Shown here: one piece after another, positions 8,337 through 17,379 of the stretch | How positions within the stretch are numbered: position 1 is the first letter of the stretch | How the letters are laid out: each line of letters opens with the position of its first letter | Made by a program: the position numbers and the translations under genes | Assembly (NCBI GenBank): GCA_017456145.1 | Contig: JAFTJZ010000026.1 | Coordinates: forward strand, 62,001 to 126,000 | Direction: 5' to 3' | Length of the DNA: 64,000 nt | Origin: Clostridia bacterium | GTDB taxonomy: Bacteria; Bacillota; Clostridia; Oscillospirales; CAG-272 | The notes under the pieces: generated by a model | The model's input: the letters and a program-made list of their open reading frames with translations, nothing else | Told to the model about the DNA's origin: nothing | Database searches by the model: none

Positions 8337-9510
8337 ATTGAAGGGTGGGGCTTGTTTGTATACGGTGCTTTTTTTGTGCCAGGATCTCCTTGTAATATGC
8401 CCCCAATTGCTCTGCCATCCCGCGGGCGGTCAAATGCTGCTCATAAAAGAGGCGCGCTCCCGTTGAGAGGCGGCGCAGAGCATCGCGGTCGTGGTAAAGG
8501 TGCAACAGGGCCTCGGCAAGCGTTTCTGCATCCTGGGGAGGGAAGAGCAGACCGTTGACGCCCGTTTGCACCATCGCAGGATTTCCTCCAAAGGCAGATG
8601 CCACGGCAGGAACGCCGACGCTCATTCCCTCGGAGAGAGCAAGACTGGAGGTTTCGGTCCCATATGACGCGTTGACGTTGACGTCCATAATGGCGTAATA
8701 CGGTGCGACGTCCTCGCAAAAGCCCACCATGCGGACGTGGTCAGAAATACCGAGCGCTCCGGCTTGGCGGGTCAGCGCGTCCTTTTGAGAACCGTCGCCG
8801 CAAAGGAGAACATAAAATCGTTCGCCGTCGATCATGCCAAGGCAGCGTGCCGTTGCGTCAAGCAACGTCCCTTGTCCTTTATAAGATTCAAGTCGCGCCA
8901 TCATGCCGACGATGAATGCATCGTGCGGAATGGAGAGCGCGTTGCGCAAGGCTGTCTTTTCCTGTTCTGTACAGCGCCGTAACGGCGAGACACCGTTGAC
9001 GATGACCCGAATACGATCCTCTTTCATGCCCAGCGCACAGAGCTGCTCCTGCGCCGCTTTGGCAACTGCGATGGTGCCGTCGGAGAGTGCGTGATTGACA
9101 GCGCCGAAGACGAGGTGGTACAGGGGACTTTTCTGACGGGCGGTCAGGGGAAAAACGCAGTGACGGGTGTGAATCAACGCGGGAGTGTGGCAAAGACGCG
9201 CGGCAATTCGCGCGGCAAGAGCAGCGTGCGTATGAATGATATCGGGGCGATGGATGCGAAAGATGCGCAGATATTCACCGATGGCGCGCAGATCATCGGA
9301 GCGGTCGGCAGCATGATCGGTGAACAGAATACGGCAGCTGGTCTTCAGAGCGCGGATACGTTCGGCAAGGCGGCTGCCCCGCGGAAGAATGACCGAAAAA
9401 TAAAAGCTTTGCGGATCCATGGCGGCAAGCTGATTGCACAAAAGTGTACCCGCACCGCCGACGTTGGTGTCGGTCAGAACGTGCATGACGTGGATGAGGG
9501 GAGATGCCAT
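8335..9510 (-). CDS. Glycosyltransferase family 4-like protein
   Basis: This 391-aa GT-B glycosyltransferase is probably cytoplasmic and peripheral to the membrane. Visible are an N-terminal acceptor domain with a glycine-rich GGAG loop near residue 20 and a C-terminal donor domain. The GT4 signature is present: EGMSVGVPAVASAFGGNPAMV followed by NGLLFPPQD. It likely transfers a sugar from a nucleotide donor in exopolysaccharide or glycolipid synthesis; the acceptor is unknown. The start at 9510 follows AAAAGGAG. It appears monocistronic. Confidence 0.88.
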   Translation of the reverse strand: MASPLIHVMHVLTDTNVGGAGTLLCNQLAAMDPQSFYFSVILPRGSRLAERIRALKTSCRILFTDHAADRSDDLRAIGEYLRIFRIHRPDIIHTHAALAARIAARLCHTPALIHTRHCVFPLTARQKSPLYHLVFGAVNHALSDGTIAVAKAAQEQLCALGMKEDRIRVIVNGVSPLRRCTEQEKTALRNALSIPHDAFIVGMMARLESYKGQGTLLDATARCLGMIDGERFYVLLCGDGSQKDALTRQAGALGISDHVRMVGFCEDVAPYYAIMDVNVNASYGTETSSLALSEGMSVGVPAVASAFGGNPAMVQTGVNGLLFPPQDAETLAEALLHLYHDRDALRRLSTGARLFYEQHLTARGMAEQLGAYYKEILAQKKHRIQTSPTLQ

Positions 9511-9574
9511 ATGGTGCTCCTTTTATTATAGGGTATCCGTATCAGTATTCCGCCGATGATACCGTATTATACAT

Positions 9575-9605
9575 AAAAAGGATCACCGCGGGAGCAGTGA
9601 TCCTT
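9575..9605 (-). terminator. Terminator of the ThuA-like gene
   Basis: On the minus strand, AAGGATCAC pairs with GTGATCCTT, followed by a T run, 11 bp after the stop codon of the ThuA-like gene. Confidence 0.88.
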
Positions 9606-9616
9606 GAACATCAAGT

Positions 9617-10363
9617 TCAATTATTAAATTCGTCGATGACCTTGTGCGGATGGACACAGGGGGCGCCGTCGGGGATATCCATGCCGAAATCGGCAGGCTT
9701 GACGTAACGCACGCCGTTGTTGATGATGCGTTCGACGTATTCGTTGTGGTAAGAGGGACAGGATTCATGACCGGGCTGGAAATAGAAAATCTTACCTGCG
9801 CCGCGGTTGAAGACCATGCCGTTGCGCATAATGTAGCCGTCCTCAAACCATGCTGTAAAGATCAGCTCGTCGGGCTGCACGGCAAACGGCTCGGCATACA
9901 GCTCCTCGCTCTCAAGGCAAAAGTGGTCGGGAATGCCTGCGGCAATGGGATGGGCGGGGTTGACGCTCCAGACGATCTCCTTCTGCTCACGGCCCCAGGA
10001 CAGATTACCCGTCGTGCCGACTACCTGACGAAAGACCTTGGAATGGTGGCCGGAATGGAGGACGACCAGTCCCATCCTTCCGAGATAGACGCGCTTTTGG
10101 ATCTTGGCGACAATATCGTCCCTCACCTCATGGTGCGCGCAATGTCCCCACCACACAAGAACGTCTGTGTTGTTGAGCACCTCATCGGGCAAGCCCTGCT
10201 CGGGATCGTCCAGTGCGGCAAGGGTAACCGCAATATCGGCATCCTTGGCGAGATAAGAGCCGATGGTAGCGTGCATGCCATCGGGGTAGAGTTTCTGTAC
10301 CTCGGGCATATGCTTTTCGTGACGGAATTCATTCCATATGGTAACGCGGATTTTTTCGCTCAT
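9617..10363 (-). CDS. ThuA-like (trehalose-utilisation family) protein
   Basis: The 248-aa protein matches the ThuA family of class-I glutaminase-amidotransferase-like fold. Features include an N-terminal VTIWNEFRHE strand, LVWWGHCAHHEV, LVVLHSGHHS and a C-terminal FYFQPGHES segment. ThuA homologues are linked to disaccharide and hexuronate breakdown, often beside Gfo/Idh/MocA and sugar-isomerase genes as here; the biochemical role is not settled. It is divergent from the uxu operon and has its own consensus promoter and terminator. The start has GGAGG. Confidence 0.85.
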   Translation of the reverse strand: MSEKIRVTIWNEFRHEKHMPEVQKLYPDGMHATIGSYLAKDADIAVTLAALDDPEQGLPDEVLNNTDVLVWWGHCAHHEVRDDIVAKIQKRVYLGRMGLVVLHSGHHSKVFRQVVGTTGNLSWGREQKEIVWSVNPAHPIAAGIPDHFCLESEELYAEPFAVQPDELIFTAWFEDGYIMRNGMVFNRGAGKIFYFQPGHESCPSYHNEYVERIINNGVRYVKPADFGMDIPDGAPCVHPHKVIDEFNN

Positions 10364-10400
10364 GATGTACCTCCGTAAGCTTTGGATTATCGGTGATTGT

Positions 10401-10430
10401 ATTATAGCAAATTTTGAGGGATGCTGTCAA
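10401..10430 (-). promoter_or_regulatory. Promoter of the ThuA-like gene
   Basis: On the minus strand, TTGACA (10430-10425), an 18-bp spacer and TATAAT (10406-10401). It lies back to back with the uxu operon promoter. Confidence 0.82.
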
Positions 10431-10509
10431 TACTTTTGCTCAACTTTTTTTGTTTTGATCGCTATTTTTTTAACTTTTTGAAAAAATGAAGGTTTTTTGA
10501 CAAAATATA

Positions 10510-10538
10510 TTTACAAGTGCATAATTTTATGCTATAAT
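10510..10538 (+). promoter_or_regulatory. Promoter of the uxu operon
   Basis: TTTACA (10510-10515), a 17-bp spacer and TATAAT (10533-10538), about 100 bp upstream of uxuA. A TTGACA at 10497 is too far from this -10 to be the partner. Confidence 0.7.
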
Positions 10539-10634
10539 TTACAATAGCAGTATAAAGGAAAGTTTTGTCTGTCGCACGATGCGCCGGATATACCTCCTTT
10601 GTCTCAAAATACGACCGAAAAAGAGGATTTGAAC

Positions 10635-11678
10635 ATGAAGATGACATTTCGTCATTACGGCGTCGGAGATCCCGTGACGCTGGAGCAGGTCTCGCAGATT
10701 CCTGTCATTCGCTCGGTGGTCTCTGCCGTTTACGACGTGCCTGCGGGTGGCGTCTGGAGTCGCGAGAGCATTGCCGCAGTCAAGGACGCGGCTGCAGCCC
10801 ACAACCTCGGCTTTGAGGTGGTGGAGAGCGTGCCCGTACCGGAGGAGATCAAGCTCGGCGGCAAGGATGCGCCTGCCTTGATCGACAATTATTGTGAAAA
10901 CGTACGCCGCTTGGGTGAGGCGGGTGTAAAATGCATTTGCTACAATTTTATGCCTGTGTTTGACTGGCTGCGCTCCGAAATGGAGCACCCTGCGCCGGAC
11001 GGCTCCAATTCTCTGGCATACGACGAGCAGACCGTGCTCTCGATGAACCCGCAGGGAGGATCGCTCTCCTTGCCCGGCTGGGATGAGAGCTATACCAAGG
11101 ATCAGCTTTGCGGACTACTCAAGAGATATGAGAGCGTGACCGAGGAGACGCTGTGGGGAAATCTTCAGACTTTCCTTGAGGCGGTCATTCCCGTAGCCAA
11201 GGCTGCCGGTGTCAACATGGCGATCCACCCGGACGATCCGCCTTGGGGAATCTTTGGCCTGCCGCGCATTATTACCGACCGTAAAAATTTGCGTCGGTTC
11301 CTCAAATTGGTAGATGAAACGGAGAATGGTCTGACCTTCTGCACAGGCTCACTTGGCGCTAATCCCGAAAACGATTTGGTAGCGATGTCTGCGGAGTTTG
11401 CCGATCGCATCCACTTTGCCCACATCCGAAACATCCTTTGGACAGGTGAGCGGCAGTTCCATGAGGTCGCGCATCCCACCGAGTGCGGTTCGCTGAATAT
11501 CTATGGAATTATGAAGGCTCTGCATGACAACGGCTTTGACGGTTACATCCGTCCCGATCATGGTCGCCGCATCTGGGGAGAGAAGGGAAGATATGGTTAT
11601 GGTCTTTACGACCGCGCACTGGGTGCGATGTATCTCTCGGGTCTTTGGGAAGCAATCGATAAGGATTCCCGCGCATGA
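10635..11678 (+). CDS. uxuA: Mannonate dehydratase
   Basis: UxuA dehydrates D-mannonate to 2-keto-3-deoxygluconate in glucuronate breakdown. The 347-aa TIM-barrel protein begins MKMTFRHYG, the family's typical N-terminus. It contains MAIHPDDPPWGIFGLPRI, IHFAHIRN and a C-terminal GYIRPDHGRRIWGE block carrying metal and substrate ligands. The ATG at 10635 with GAGG upstream is chosen over an upstream TTG at 10599. It is the first gene of a co-directional sugar-acid operon, 31 bp before the oxidoreductase. Confidence 0.95.
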   Translation: MKMTFRHYGVGDPVTLEQVSQIPVIRSVVSAVYDVPAGGVWSRESIAAVKDAAAAHNLGFEVVESVPVPEEIKLGGKDAPALIDNYCENVRRLGEAGVKCICYNFMPVFDWLRSEMEHPAPDGSNSLAYDEQTVLSMNPQGGSLSLPGWDESYTKDQLCGLLKRYESVTEETLWGNLQTFLEAVIPVAKAAGVNMAIHPDDPPWGIFGLPRIITDRKNLRRFLKLVDETENGLTFCTGSLGANPENDLVAMSAEFADRIHFAHIRNILWTGERQFHEVAHPTECGSLNIYGIMKALHDNGFDGYIRPDHGRRIWGEKGRYGYGLYDRALGAMYLSGLWEAIDKDSRA

Positions 11679-11709
11679 GGTGCGCTTAAAGCAGAAAGGA
11701 TAAGAAAAC

Positions 11710-12537
11710 ATGAGTAACAAGGTTTGTGTTGTGACGGGTGCGGGCGGCGTTCTTTGCTCCGCATTCGCAAAGGAAATGGCAAAGGAGGGCTACGGTGTAG
11801 CACTTCTGGATATCAATGAGGCTGCGGTCAACGCTGTGGCAGAGGAGATTCGTGCTCAGGGCGGGGTTGCATATGCATATAAGACCAACGTGCTGGATCG
11901 CGCGGTCCTTGAGGAGGTTCATGCCAAGGTGCTTGATGACCTCGGTCCCTGCACCGTGCTGATCAACGGTGCGGGCGGCAACAATCCCCGCGCCACCACG
12001 GCGCATGAATATTTTGAAGAGGGGGATGAGGACAGAGATGATATTCTGACCTTCTTCAATCTGGACAAGAGCGGCTTTGATTTTGTCTTCGATCTGAACA
12101 TCAAGGGTGTTCTGCTGCCCACGCAGGTTTTCGCCAAGGATATGATCGGCCGGGAGCATTGCTCCATTCTCAACATTTCTTCGATGAATGCTTACACGCC
12201 GCTGACCAAAATCCCCGCATACAGTGCGGCAAAGGCGGGGGTCTCCAACTTCACACAGTGGCTGGCGGTGCATTTTGCCAAGACGGGAATCCGTGTCAAC
12301 GCCATTGCCCCCGGTTTCTTTGCCACCAACCAGAATCGTGCGCTGCTCTTTCATGAGGACGGCACACCCACAGCAAGAACGGGAAAGATACTGGCGGCTA
12401 CCCCCATGGGACGCTTTGGCGAGGCAGAAGAGCTGCTTGGCGCTTTGCGCTTTTTGACCGATGACACCCAGTCTGCCTTTGTGACAGGTGTGGTCATTCC
12501 CGTCGATGGCGGTTTCTCCGCTTACTCGGGTGTATGA
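11710..12537 (+). CDS. uxuB: SDR-family D-mannonate oxidoreductase (fructuronate reductase, YjmF/UxuB type)
   Basis: This 275-aa short-chain dehydrogenase has an N-terminal VTGAGGVLC cofactor motif, NGAGGN, catalytic Ser in ISSMNAY, and YSAAK with catalytic Tyr and Lys. It ends in VIPVDGGFSAYSGV. The long insert after NNPRATT and its position right behind uxuA match the Gram-positive fructuronate reductase that interconverts fructuronate and mannonate. This is the SDR type, not the long-chain type used by E. coli. A general SDR role is the fallback. Confidence 0.85.
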   Translation: MSNKVCVVTGAGGVLCSAFAKEMAKEGYGVALLDINEAAVNAVAEEIRAQGGVAYAYKTNVLDRAVLEEVHAKVLDDLGPCTVLINGAGGNNPRATTAHEYFEEGDEDRDDILTFFNLDKSGFDFVFDLNIKGVLLPTQVFAKDMIGREHCSILNISSMNAYTPLTKIPAYSAAKAGVSNFTQWLAVHFAKTGIRVNAIAPGFFATNQNRALLFHEDGTPTARTGKILAATPMGRFGEAEELLGALRFLTDDTQSAFVTGVVIPVDGGFSAYSGV

Positions 12538-12569
12538 TTTCGTTTTTTCACGCAATGAAAGGATAAAAA

Positions 12570-13412
12570 TTGATGAAACAAAATTTACAGCTTTGCGCCT
12601 TTGCTGATGAGGCGGGCAACAAACTGGAGGAGCAGATCTCGGCTCTAAAGGAAAACGGTATTCCCTATCTGGAGATGCGCGGTGTCAACGGAAAGAATGT
12701 TGCCGATCTGACCAAAGACGAGGCAAAGAGCATTTGTGACCGTCTGGCAGAGGAGCGTCTTCGTGTTTGGTCTCTTGGCTCTCCCGCGGGTAAGACCAAG
12801 CTTTGTGATGATTTTTCCTTTGAAGAGGAGCGTTTTAAGAGACTGCTGGAGATTGCGGACGTGACGCAGGCGCGCTGCATTCGTTTGTTCAGCTTTTACG
12901 GTGCTGACGAGAGTGACGCTTGCTTTGACGAGGTTTGCCGTCGTCTGAACCGCTTTCTGGAGCTGTCACAGGGACATTCGGTCATTCTCTGCCATGAAAA
13001 TGAAAAGGGAATCTACGGTGACACGGCACAGCGCTGCCTCAAGCTCCACCGTGCATTGCCCCAGCTGGGCTGCGTGTTTGATCCCGCCAACTTTTTGCAG
13101 TGTGGCGTGGACACGCTGGAGGCATGGGCACTGCTGGAACCTTATATCAACTATCTCCACATCAAGGATTGTGCCGATGACGGCAGGGTCGTTCCTCCCG
13201 GTACGGGTATGGGGCATATTGCCGAGCTGGTCGAGCGCTACAGCAAGCGCGGCGGCGGTGTCATGACGCTGGAGCCGCATCTGCAGGAGTTCGTCGGACT
13301 TGCCGGATTGGAGATGGAGGGCGAGAAGAGCGTGGTCGGCGGTATCGCCTTTGAGAGTGCTCGCGCCGCCTTTGATTGCGCAGTCAATGCTATCCGTCCG
13401 ATGATGGAATAA
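12570..13412 (+). CDS. Xylose-isomerase-like TIM-barrel protein (sugar isomerase/epimerase family)
   Basis: The 280-aa protein belongs to the AP-endonuclease-2/xylose-isomerase-like TIM-barrel superfamily. It has an N-terminal CAFADEAG strand, a central LCHENEKGIYGD metal-ligand Glu, VFDPANF with Asp, YLHIKD and a late LEPHL Glu, the usual acidic and His ligands. It probably isomerises or epimerises a sugar-acid intermediate; the substrate is not identifiable. Two adjacent ATGs (12570, 12573) are both possible starts. It is 32 bp downstream of the SDR gene. Confidence 0.8.
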   Translation: MMKQNLQLCAFADEAGNKLEEQISALKENGIPYLEMRGVNGKNVADLTKDEAKSICDRLAEERLRVWSLGSPAGKTKLCDDFSFEEERFKRLLEIADVTQARCIRLFSFYGADESDACFDEVCRRLNRFLELSQGHSVILCHENEKGIYGDTAQRCLKLHRALPQLGCVFDPANFLQCGVDTLEAWALLEPYINYLHIKDCADDGRVVPPGTGMGHIAELVERYSKRGGGVMTLEPHLQEFVGLAGLEMEGEKSVVGGIAFESARAAFDCAVNAIRPMME

Positions 13413-13417
13413 CGATA

Positions 13418-13438
13418 GGTGCAGGGAATTCCTGCACC
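13418..13438 (+). other. Intercistronic hairpin in the uxu operon
   Basis: GGTGCAGG (13418-13425) pairs exactly with CCTGCACC (13431-13438) across a GAATT loop. No strong T run follows, so an mRNA-processing or stability element, or partial attenuation, fits better than full termination. Confidence 0.6.
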
Positions 13439-13485
13439 GAATCTTGAAAATTTAATGATTTCACTGAAAGAAAGGAAATATTATT

Positions 13486-14256
13486 ATGTTAATCGGAGCA
13501 CAGCTTTTTACCTTGCGTGATTTCTGCAAGACGACGCAGGATCTGGACGAAACGCTCAAGAAGGTCGCCGACATGGGGATCACCACCGTGCAGCTTTCCG
13601 GTGTTTGTGCCTACGACCCCGCCTGGGTGGATGAAAAGTGCCGCGCGTATGGTCTGACGGCAGACATTACCCACTTCAGCTACGACCGCATCGTCAAGGA
13701 GGCGCAGGCAACCTCGGACTTCCACAGCACCATGCACTGCAAGTACATCGGTATCGGTGGTATGCCTGCGGGCTACACCATGCCGTATTCTACCGAAAAG
13801 CTGCAGAATTTCTTCGCGGAGATTCGTCCCAGCGTAGAGCTTTTCGCTGCCAACGGACAGAAGTTTATGTATCACAACCACAACCGTGAATTTGCCATGA
13901 TCGAGGGCAAAACGGTACTGGAGCATATGTGCGATGCTTTCACCGCCGATCAGCTGGGGATCACGCTGGATGTCTACTGGCTGCAGTATGCAGGTGAGAA
14001 TCCCATCAAGTGGCTGCACAAGCTCAAGGGTCGCACCGATTGCGTTCACTTCAAGGATATGTCGCACAACGAAAACGGCGACATCTACATGGTTCCCAAC
14101 GGCGAGGGTATGATGGACTATGACGATATCCTCAAGGCTTGTGTCGATACCGACGTCAAATTCGGTTATATCGAGCAGGATAACTGCAACGGCGAGGATC
14201 CCTTCGTCTGCATGAAACGTAGTTATGACTTCTTCCGTTCCCGCGGATTCCACTGA
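13486..14256 (+). CDS. Sugar phosphate isomerase/epimerase (TIM barrel)
   Basis: This 256-aa protein of the xylose-isomerase-like superfamily starts with a canonical MLIGAQLFTLRD strand. It has YHNHNREF with His ligands, ITLDVYWLQYAG with Asp, VHFKDM, and a late FGYIEQDNC Glu. Such proteins often act with Gfo/Idh/MocA dehydrogenases, and one follows 28 bp later. It differs clearly in sequence from the preceding TIM-barrel gene, so the pair is not a recent tandem duplication. The exact substrate is unknown. Confidence 0.85.
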   Translation: MLIGAQLFTLRDFCKTTQDLDETLKKVADMGITTVQLSGVCAYDPAWVDEKCRAYGLTADITHFSYDRIVKEAQATSDFHSTMHCKYIGIGGMPAGYTMPYSTEKLQNFFAEIRPSVELFAANGQKFMYHNHNREFAMIEGKTVLEHMCDAFTADQLGITLDVYWLQYAGENPIKWLHKLKGRTDCVHFKDMSHNENGDIYMVPNGEGMMDYDDILKACVDTDVKFGYIEQDNCNGEDPFVCMKRSYDFFRSRGFH

Positions 14257-14284
14257 TCTTTATTTTTGAAAGGACATACATATT

Positions 14285-15484
14285 ATGAAAAAAGTAAGAC
14301 TTGGTATTATCGGTATCGGTAACATGGGTACCGGTCATCTTGGCAACATCCTGGGTCGTCAGTGCCCCGAGATTGAGGTCACCGCGGTAGCGGATATCAA
14401 CCCCGCACGTCTGGATCATGCCCGCTCCATGGTGGAAAAGGCTCGCGCAGAGCATCCCGAAATCCCCGAGATCGCAACCTACAGCGATGCGATGGAAATG
14501 ATCGGCTCCGGCGCGTGTGACGCTATCATCGTTGCCGTTCCTCACTACGATCACCCCCGCTACTGCATCGCAGGTCTGCAGGCAGGCCTGCACGTCATGA
14601 GCGAAAAACCCGCCGGTGTTTATACCGCGCAGGTCCGCGAGCTGATCGAGGAGGCTGACCGCCACCCCGACCTGATTTACGCACTGATGTTCAACCAGAG
14701 AACCAACCCCTTCTATCGTAAGATGCGTGAGATCATCCAGAGCGGTGAGATGGGGCAGCTGCGTCGCTCCAGCTGGATGATCACCGGCTGGTATCGTCCG
14801 CAGGCTTACTACGATTCGGGTGCATGGAGAGCAACCTGGTCGGGCGAGGGCGGCGGCGTACTGCTCAACCAGTGTCCCCACAACCTTGACCTGTGGCAGT
14901 GGATCTGCGGTATGCCTTCCAAGATTGATGCCAAGCTGCACTTCGGTAAGTGGCACGACATTGAGGTTGAGGACGACGTCACGGCGTATGTGGAGTATCC
15001 CAACGGTGCGACGGGCACCTTCATCACCTCCACGGGTGACGCGCCCGGCTCCAACCGTCTGGAGGTTGTTATGGACGGCGGTATGCTGATCTGTGACGGT
15101 GGCTCGCTGCTGATGCGCAAGCTGGAGATGCTTGAGCCCGAATTTTCCGCTACCAACAAGGTTCCTTTCGCACAGCCCAAGTGCCAGAACATTCAGGTCG
15201 ATTGCTCGCAGGCCGGTGACAATAAGCAGCACGTCGGCGTGCTGAACGCCTTTGCTGGTGCGATCCTGCGCGGTGAGCCGCTGATCGCGGACGGCCGCGA
15301 GGGTATCAACGGTCTGACCATTTCCAACGCTATGCACCTGTCTGCATGGCTGGGCAAGCCCGTTGAGCTGCCGCTGGACGAGCAGCTGTTCAAGGCTGAG
15401 CTGATGGAGAGAGTCAAGAACTCCCGCCGCAAGGAAAATATTACTTCGATCATTGCTGACACCACCGGTACCTACAACCCCTGA
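14285..15484 (+). CDS. Gfo/Idh/MocA-family oxidoreductase
   Basis: The 399-aa protein has an N-terminal Rossmann motif GIIGIGNMG (near 7-15) for NAD(P), the family Glu-Lys-Pro in MSEKPAG (near 106-112), and GGGVLLNQCPHNLDLWQW with the catalytic-region His. It should oxidise or reduce a cyclic sugar or inositol-like substrate. Its operon with mannonate-pathway genes and two sugar isomerases suggests it brings an unusual uronate or glycoside into the pathway; that is inference. Confidence 0.9.
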   Translation: MKKVRLGIIGIGNMGTGHLGNILGRQCPEIEVTAVADINPARLDHARSMVEKARAEHPEIPEIATYSDAMEMIGSGACDAIIVAVPHYDHPRYCIAGLQAGLHVMSEKPAGVYTAQVRELIEEADRHPDLIYALMFNQRTNPFYRKMREIIQSGEMGQLRRSSWMITGWYRPQAYYDSGAWRATWSGEGGGVLLNQCPHNLDLWQWICGMPSKIDAKLHFGKWHDIEVEDDVTAYVEYPNGATGTFITSTGDAPGSNRLEVVMDGGMLICDGGSLLMRKLEMLEPEFSATNKVPFAQPKCQNIQVDCSQAGDNKQHVGVLNAFAGAILRGEPLIADGREGINGLTISNAMHLSAWLGKPVELPLDEQLFKAELMERVKNSRRKENITSIIADTTGTYNP

Positions 15485-15560
15485 TCCAAGCACCGAATTC
15501 ACGAAGTATCACGGGGCGTCGCGCGCATGAGCGTGGTTGCCCCGTGCAGGAGGAAACATT

Positions 15561-17243
15561 ATGAAACCGATGAAACTTTTGGCCCTGCTGATCGCGTTTT
15601 GCATGACATTTACCTGCATGGTAGGCTGTGAAACTGAGGAAGAGGCACCCGCTGACGGCAGTGCTGTTGACGGGGATGCCACGCAGGAGGAAACGAAGAC
15701 GGAGGTATACACGATGGGGAATATCCGCGCAGATATTGGTAAATATACCATCGTTCGTCCCGATGCCACGGACGCGCTGAAGGATCCCGCTCTGCTGATT
15801 CGCACGGTTGCTCTTGATAAGATGGGCGTAGAGCCGACGATCGTTACCGATTATGTGAACGACGGGGACAGCATCGATGCCGAGGCTCCCGAGATCTTGA
15901 TCGGCAACACTGCCCGCCCCGAAAGTGCGACGGCAATGCAGCAGCTGCCCGAAAAGGCTGACTACCTGATTACGCAGGTCGGTAACAAAATCTGTATTGT
16001 CGGTCATACCATCAAGGACGTGATCAGCGGTGTCAATGAATTTTTGAGTATGTATTTTAATTATCAGGTTCCCGATTTCAGTTACCATAACGTCCGTGAC
16101 TACGGTGCCAGCGGTGATGGCGTTGACGATGACAGCCTCGCATTCAAAAAAGCAGTCAAGGCAGCTGAGGCAGACGGTCTTCCCGTGTATGTACCTGCCG
16201 GTACGTATCTGGTCACAGAGACCATCACGCTGAACTCTGTGACATTGTATGGCTACAACACCGGCTCATGGACAGCAGATGATAATGACCTGCCCACTGT
16301 TTATCATAATAATCTGGAGGAGCCGCTGTTCAATGTATGCACCGGCTCACTGTCCGGCTTGAACATTGTTGTGCAGGGCGTGAATGCGGAGACGACCGAG
16401 GCAGCCGAAACGATCATGGTATCGGGTGTCGGCAGCCGTGTCAACAATCTTCGCATTTATCAGCCGTACATTGGAATCAAGGCAACATATAACAATACGG
16501 GGCGCAGTGTTCTGGATAATATTCTGATCGTCTTTGCGTGGAACACCGGCGTGGATATTTCGGGTACTTGGGATATTGCTACGCTGCAGAATATCGAGGT
16601 CTGGAACCCTGACCAGAAATATCCTTGCCCCTATGCCTTCCGTTTTGGTAAGAACGATGCACTTCATGCGGCAAATCTGTTTACCTTTAACGCCGGCGTC
16701 GGTTTTGACTTCTATTACGATAAGGAGAATGACGGCGGCTGCTGGGGTACCTTTGAAAACTGTGGTGTCGACCTGACCTCAACCGGTATTTATGTCGGTG
16801 AGGGCAACCACCATCTGACCTTCAATGGCGGAACCTATTGGGGTCACTGGTATGGGATGGACGTGACGAATAAGACCGATAAAAACACGTCGGTCACGAT
16901 AACGGGGGCAGAGTTCCGCTTTAACGGCGGAAATCCGATCTCGATCAACGGTGGTCATATGATCACGGTGACGGGGTGCAACGTCTATCGGATCGCATCA
17001 GGACATTCGTCGGCACCTGTTAAGATTAACGGCGGACATGGTGTGACGATTGTCGGTAACACCTTCTCGACGTTGGCCGCAGGTGTAGAGATCAATAGTG
17101 GCTTTACGGGTGCGGCAAATGTGACGGCAAATACGATCTTGTCGTCTTCTGCCAAGGAGTCCTCCGTGATTGTCAATCGCTCCACTAAGGCCACGGTCAA
17201 CACCGAGGGCAACGTCATTCTGATTGGACAGACGTTCGATTGA
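15561..17243 (+). CDS. Lipoprotein with pectate-lyase-type right-handed beta-helix
   Basis: This 560-aa protein starts with a lipoprotein signal peptide (basic MKPMK, hydrophobic stretch, lipobox MVGC near residue 24). An Asp/Glu/Thr-rich linker follows, then a segment with EILIGNTARPES and NEFLSMY like the N-terminal domain of alpha-glucuronidases. From about residue 178 comes a pectate-lyase-superfamily-3 beta-helix (VRDYGASGDGVDDD, VYVPAGTYLV, repeated Asn-rich turns). It is surface-anchored and probably binds or cleaves polyuronic substrate feeding the uxu genes upstream. Catalytic residues cannot be assigned. The start is at 15561 after AGGAGG. Confidence 0.82.
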   Translation: MKPMKLLALLIAFCMTFTCMVGCETEEEAPADGSAVDGDATQEETKTEVYTMGNIRADIGKYTIVRPDATDALKDPALLIRTVALDKMGVEPTIVTDYVNDGDSIDAEAPEILIGNTARPESATAMQQLPEKADYLITQVGNKICIVGHTIKDVISGVNEFLSMYFNYQVPDFSYHNVRDYGASGDGVDDDSLAFKKAVKAAEADGLPVYVPAGTYLVTETITLNSVTLYGYNTGSWTADDNDLPTVYHNNLEEPLFNVCTGSLSGLNIVVQGVNAETTEAAETIMVSGVGSRVNNLRIYQPYIGIKATYNNTGRSVLDNILIVFAWNTGVDISGTWDIATLQNIEVWNPDQKYPCPYAFRFGKNDALHAANLFTFNAGVGFDFYYDKENDGGCWGTFENCGVDLTSTGIYVGEGNHHLTFNGGTYWGHWYGMDVTNKTDKNTSVTITGAEFRFNGGNPISINGGHMITVTGCNVYRIASGHSSAPVKINGGHGVTIVGNTFSTLAAGVEINSGFTGAANVTANTILSSSAKESSVIVNRSTKATVNTEGNVILIGQTFD

Positions 17244-17255
17244 TCGATTTTTTAG

Positions 17256-17291
17256 TTGGGTTGCACTGCTTTTGCAGAGCAACCCAATTTT
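17256..17291 (+). terminator. Terminator of the uxu operon
   Basis: TTGGGTTGC pairs with GCAACCCAA, with inner CTGC/GCAG and a T run. It lies 12 bp after the lipoprotein stop. Confidence 0.9.
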
Positions 17292-17308
17292 TTCGCGTGG
17301 TCAGGATA

Positions 17309-17337
17309 TTGACAAGACGACAAATTTCCTGTATAAT
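17309..17337 (+). promoter_or_regulatory. Promoter of the P-type-ATPase-like gene
   Basis: TTGACA (17309-17314), a 17-bp spacer and TATAAT (17332-17337): perfect consensus. Confidence 0.88.
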
Positions 17338-17379
17338 AAGTATCGGCTGTTGAAAATTTTTTAAGAGAGGAGGGAGAGA

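Noticed and set aside
14156..15502. A 448-codon minus-strand open frame
   Set aside because: It is antisense to the Gfo/Idh/MocA gene, has no recognisable family and no promoter; it results from codon bias.
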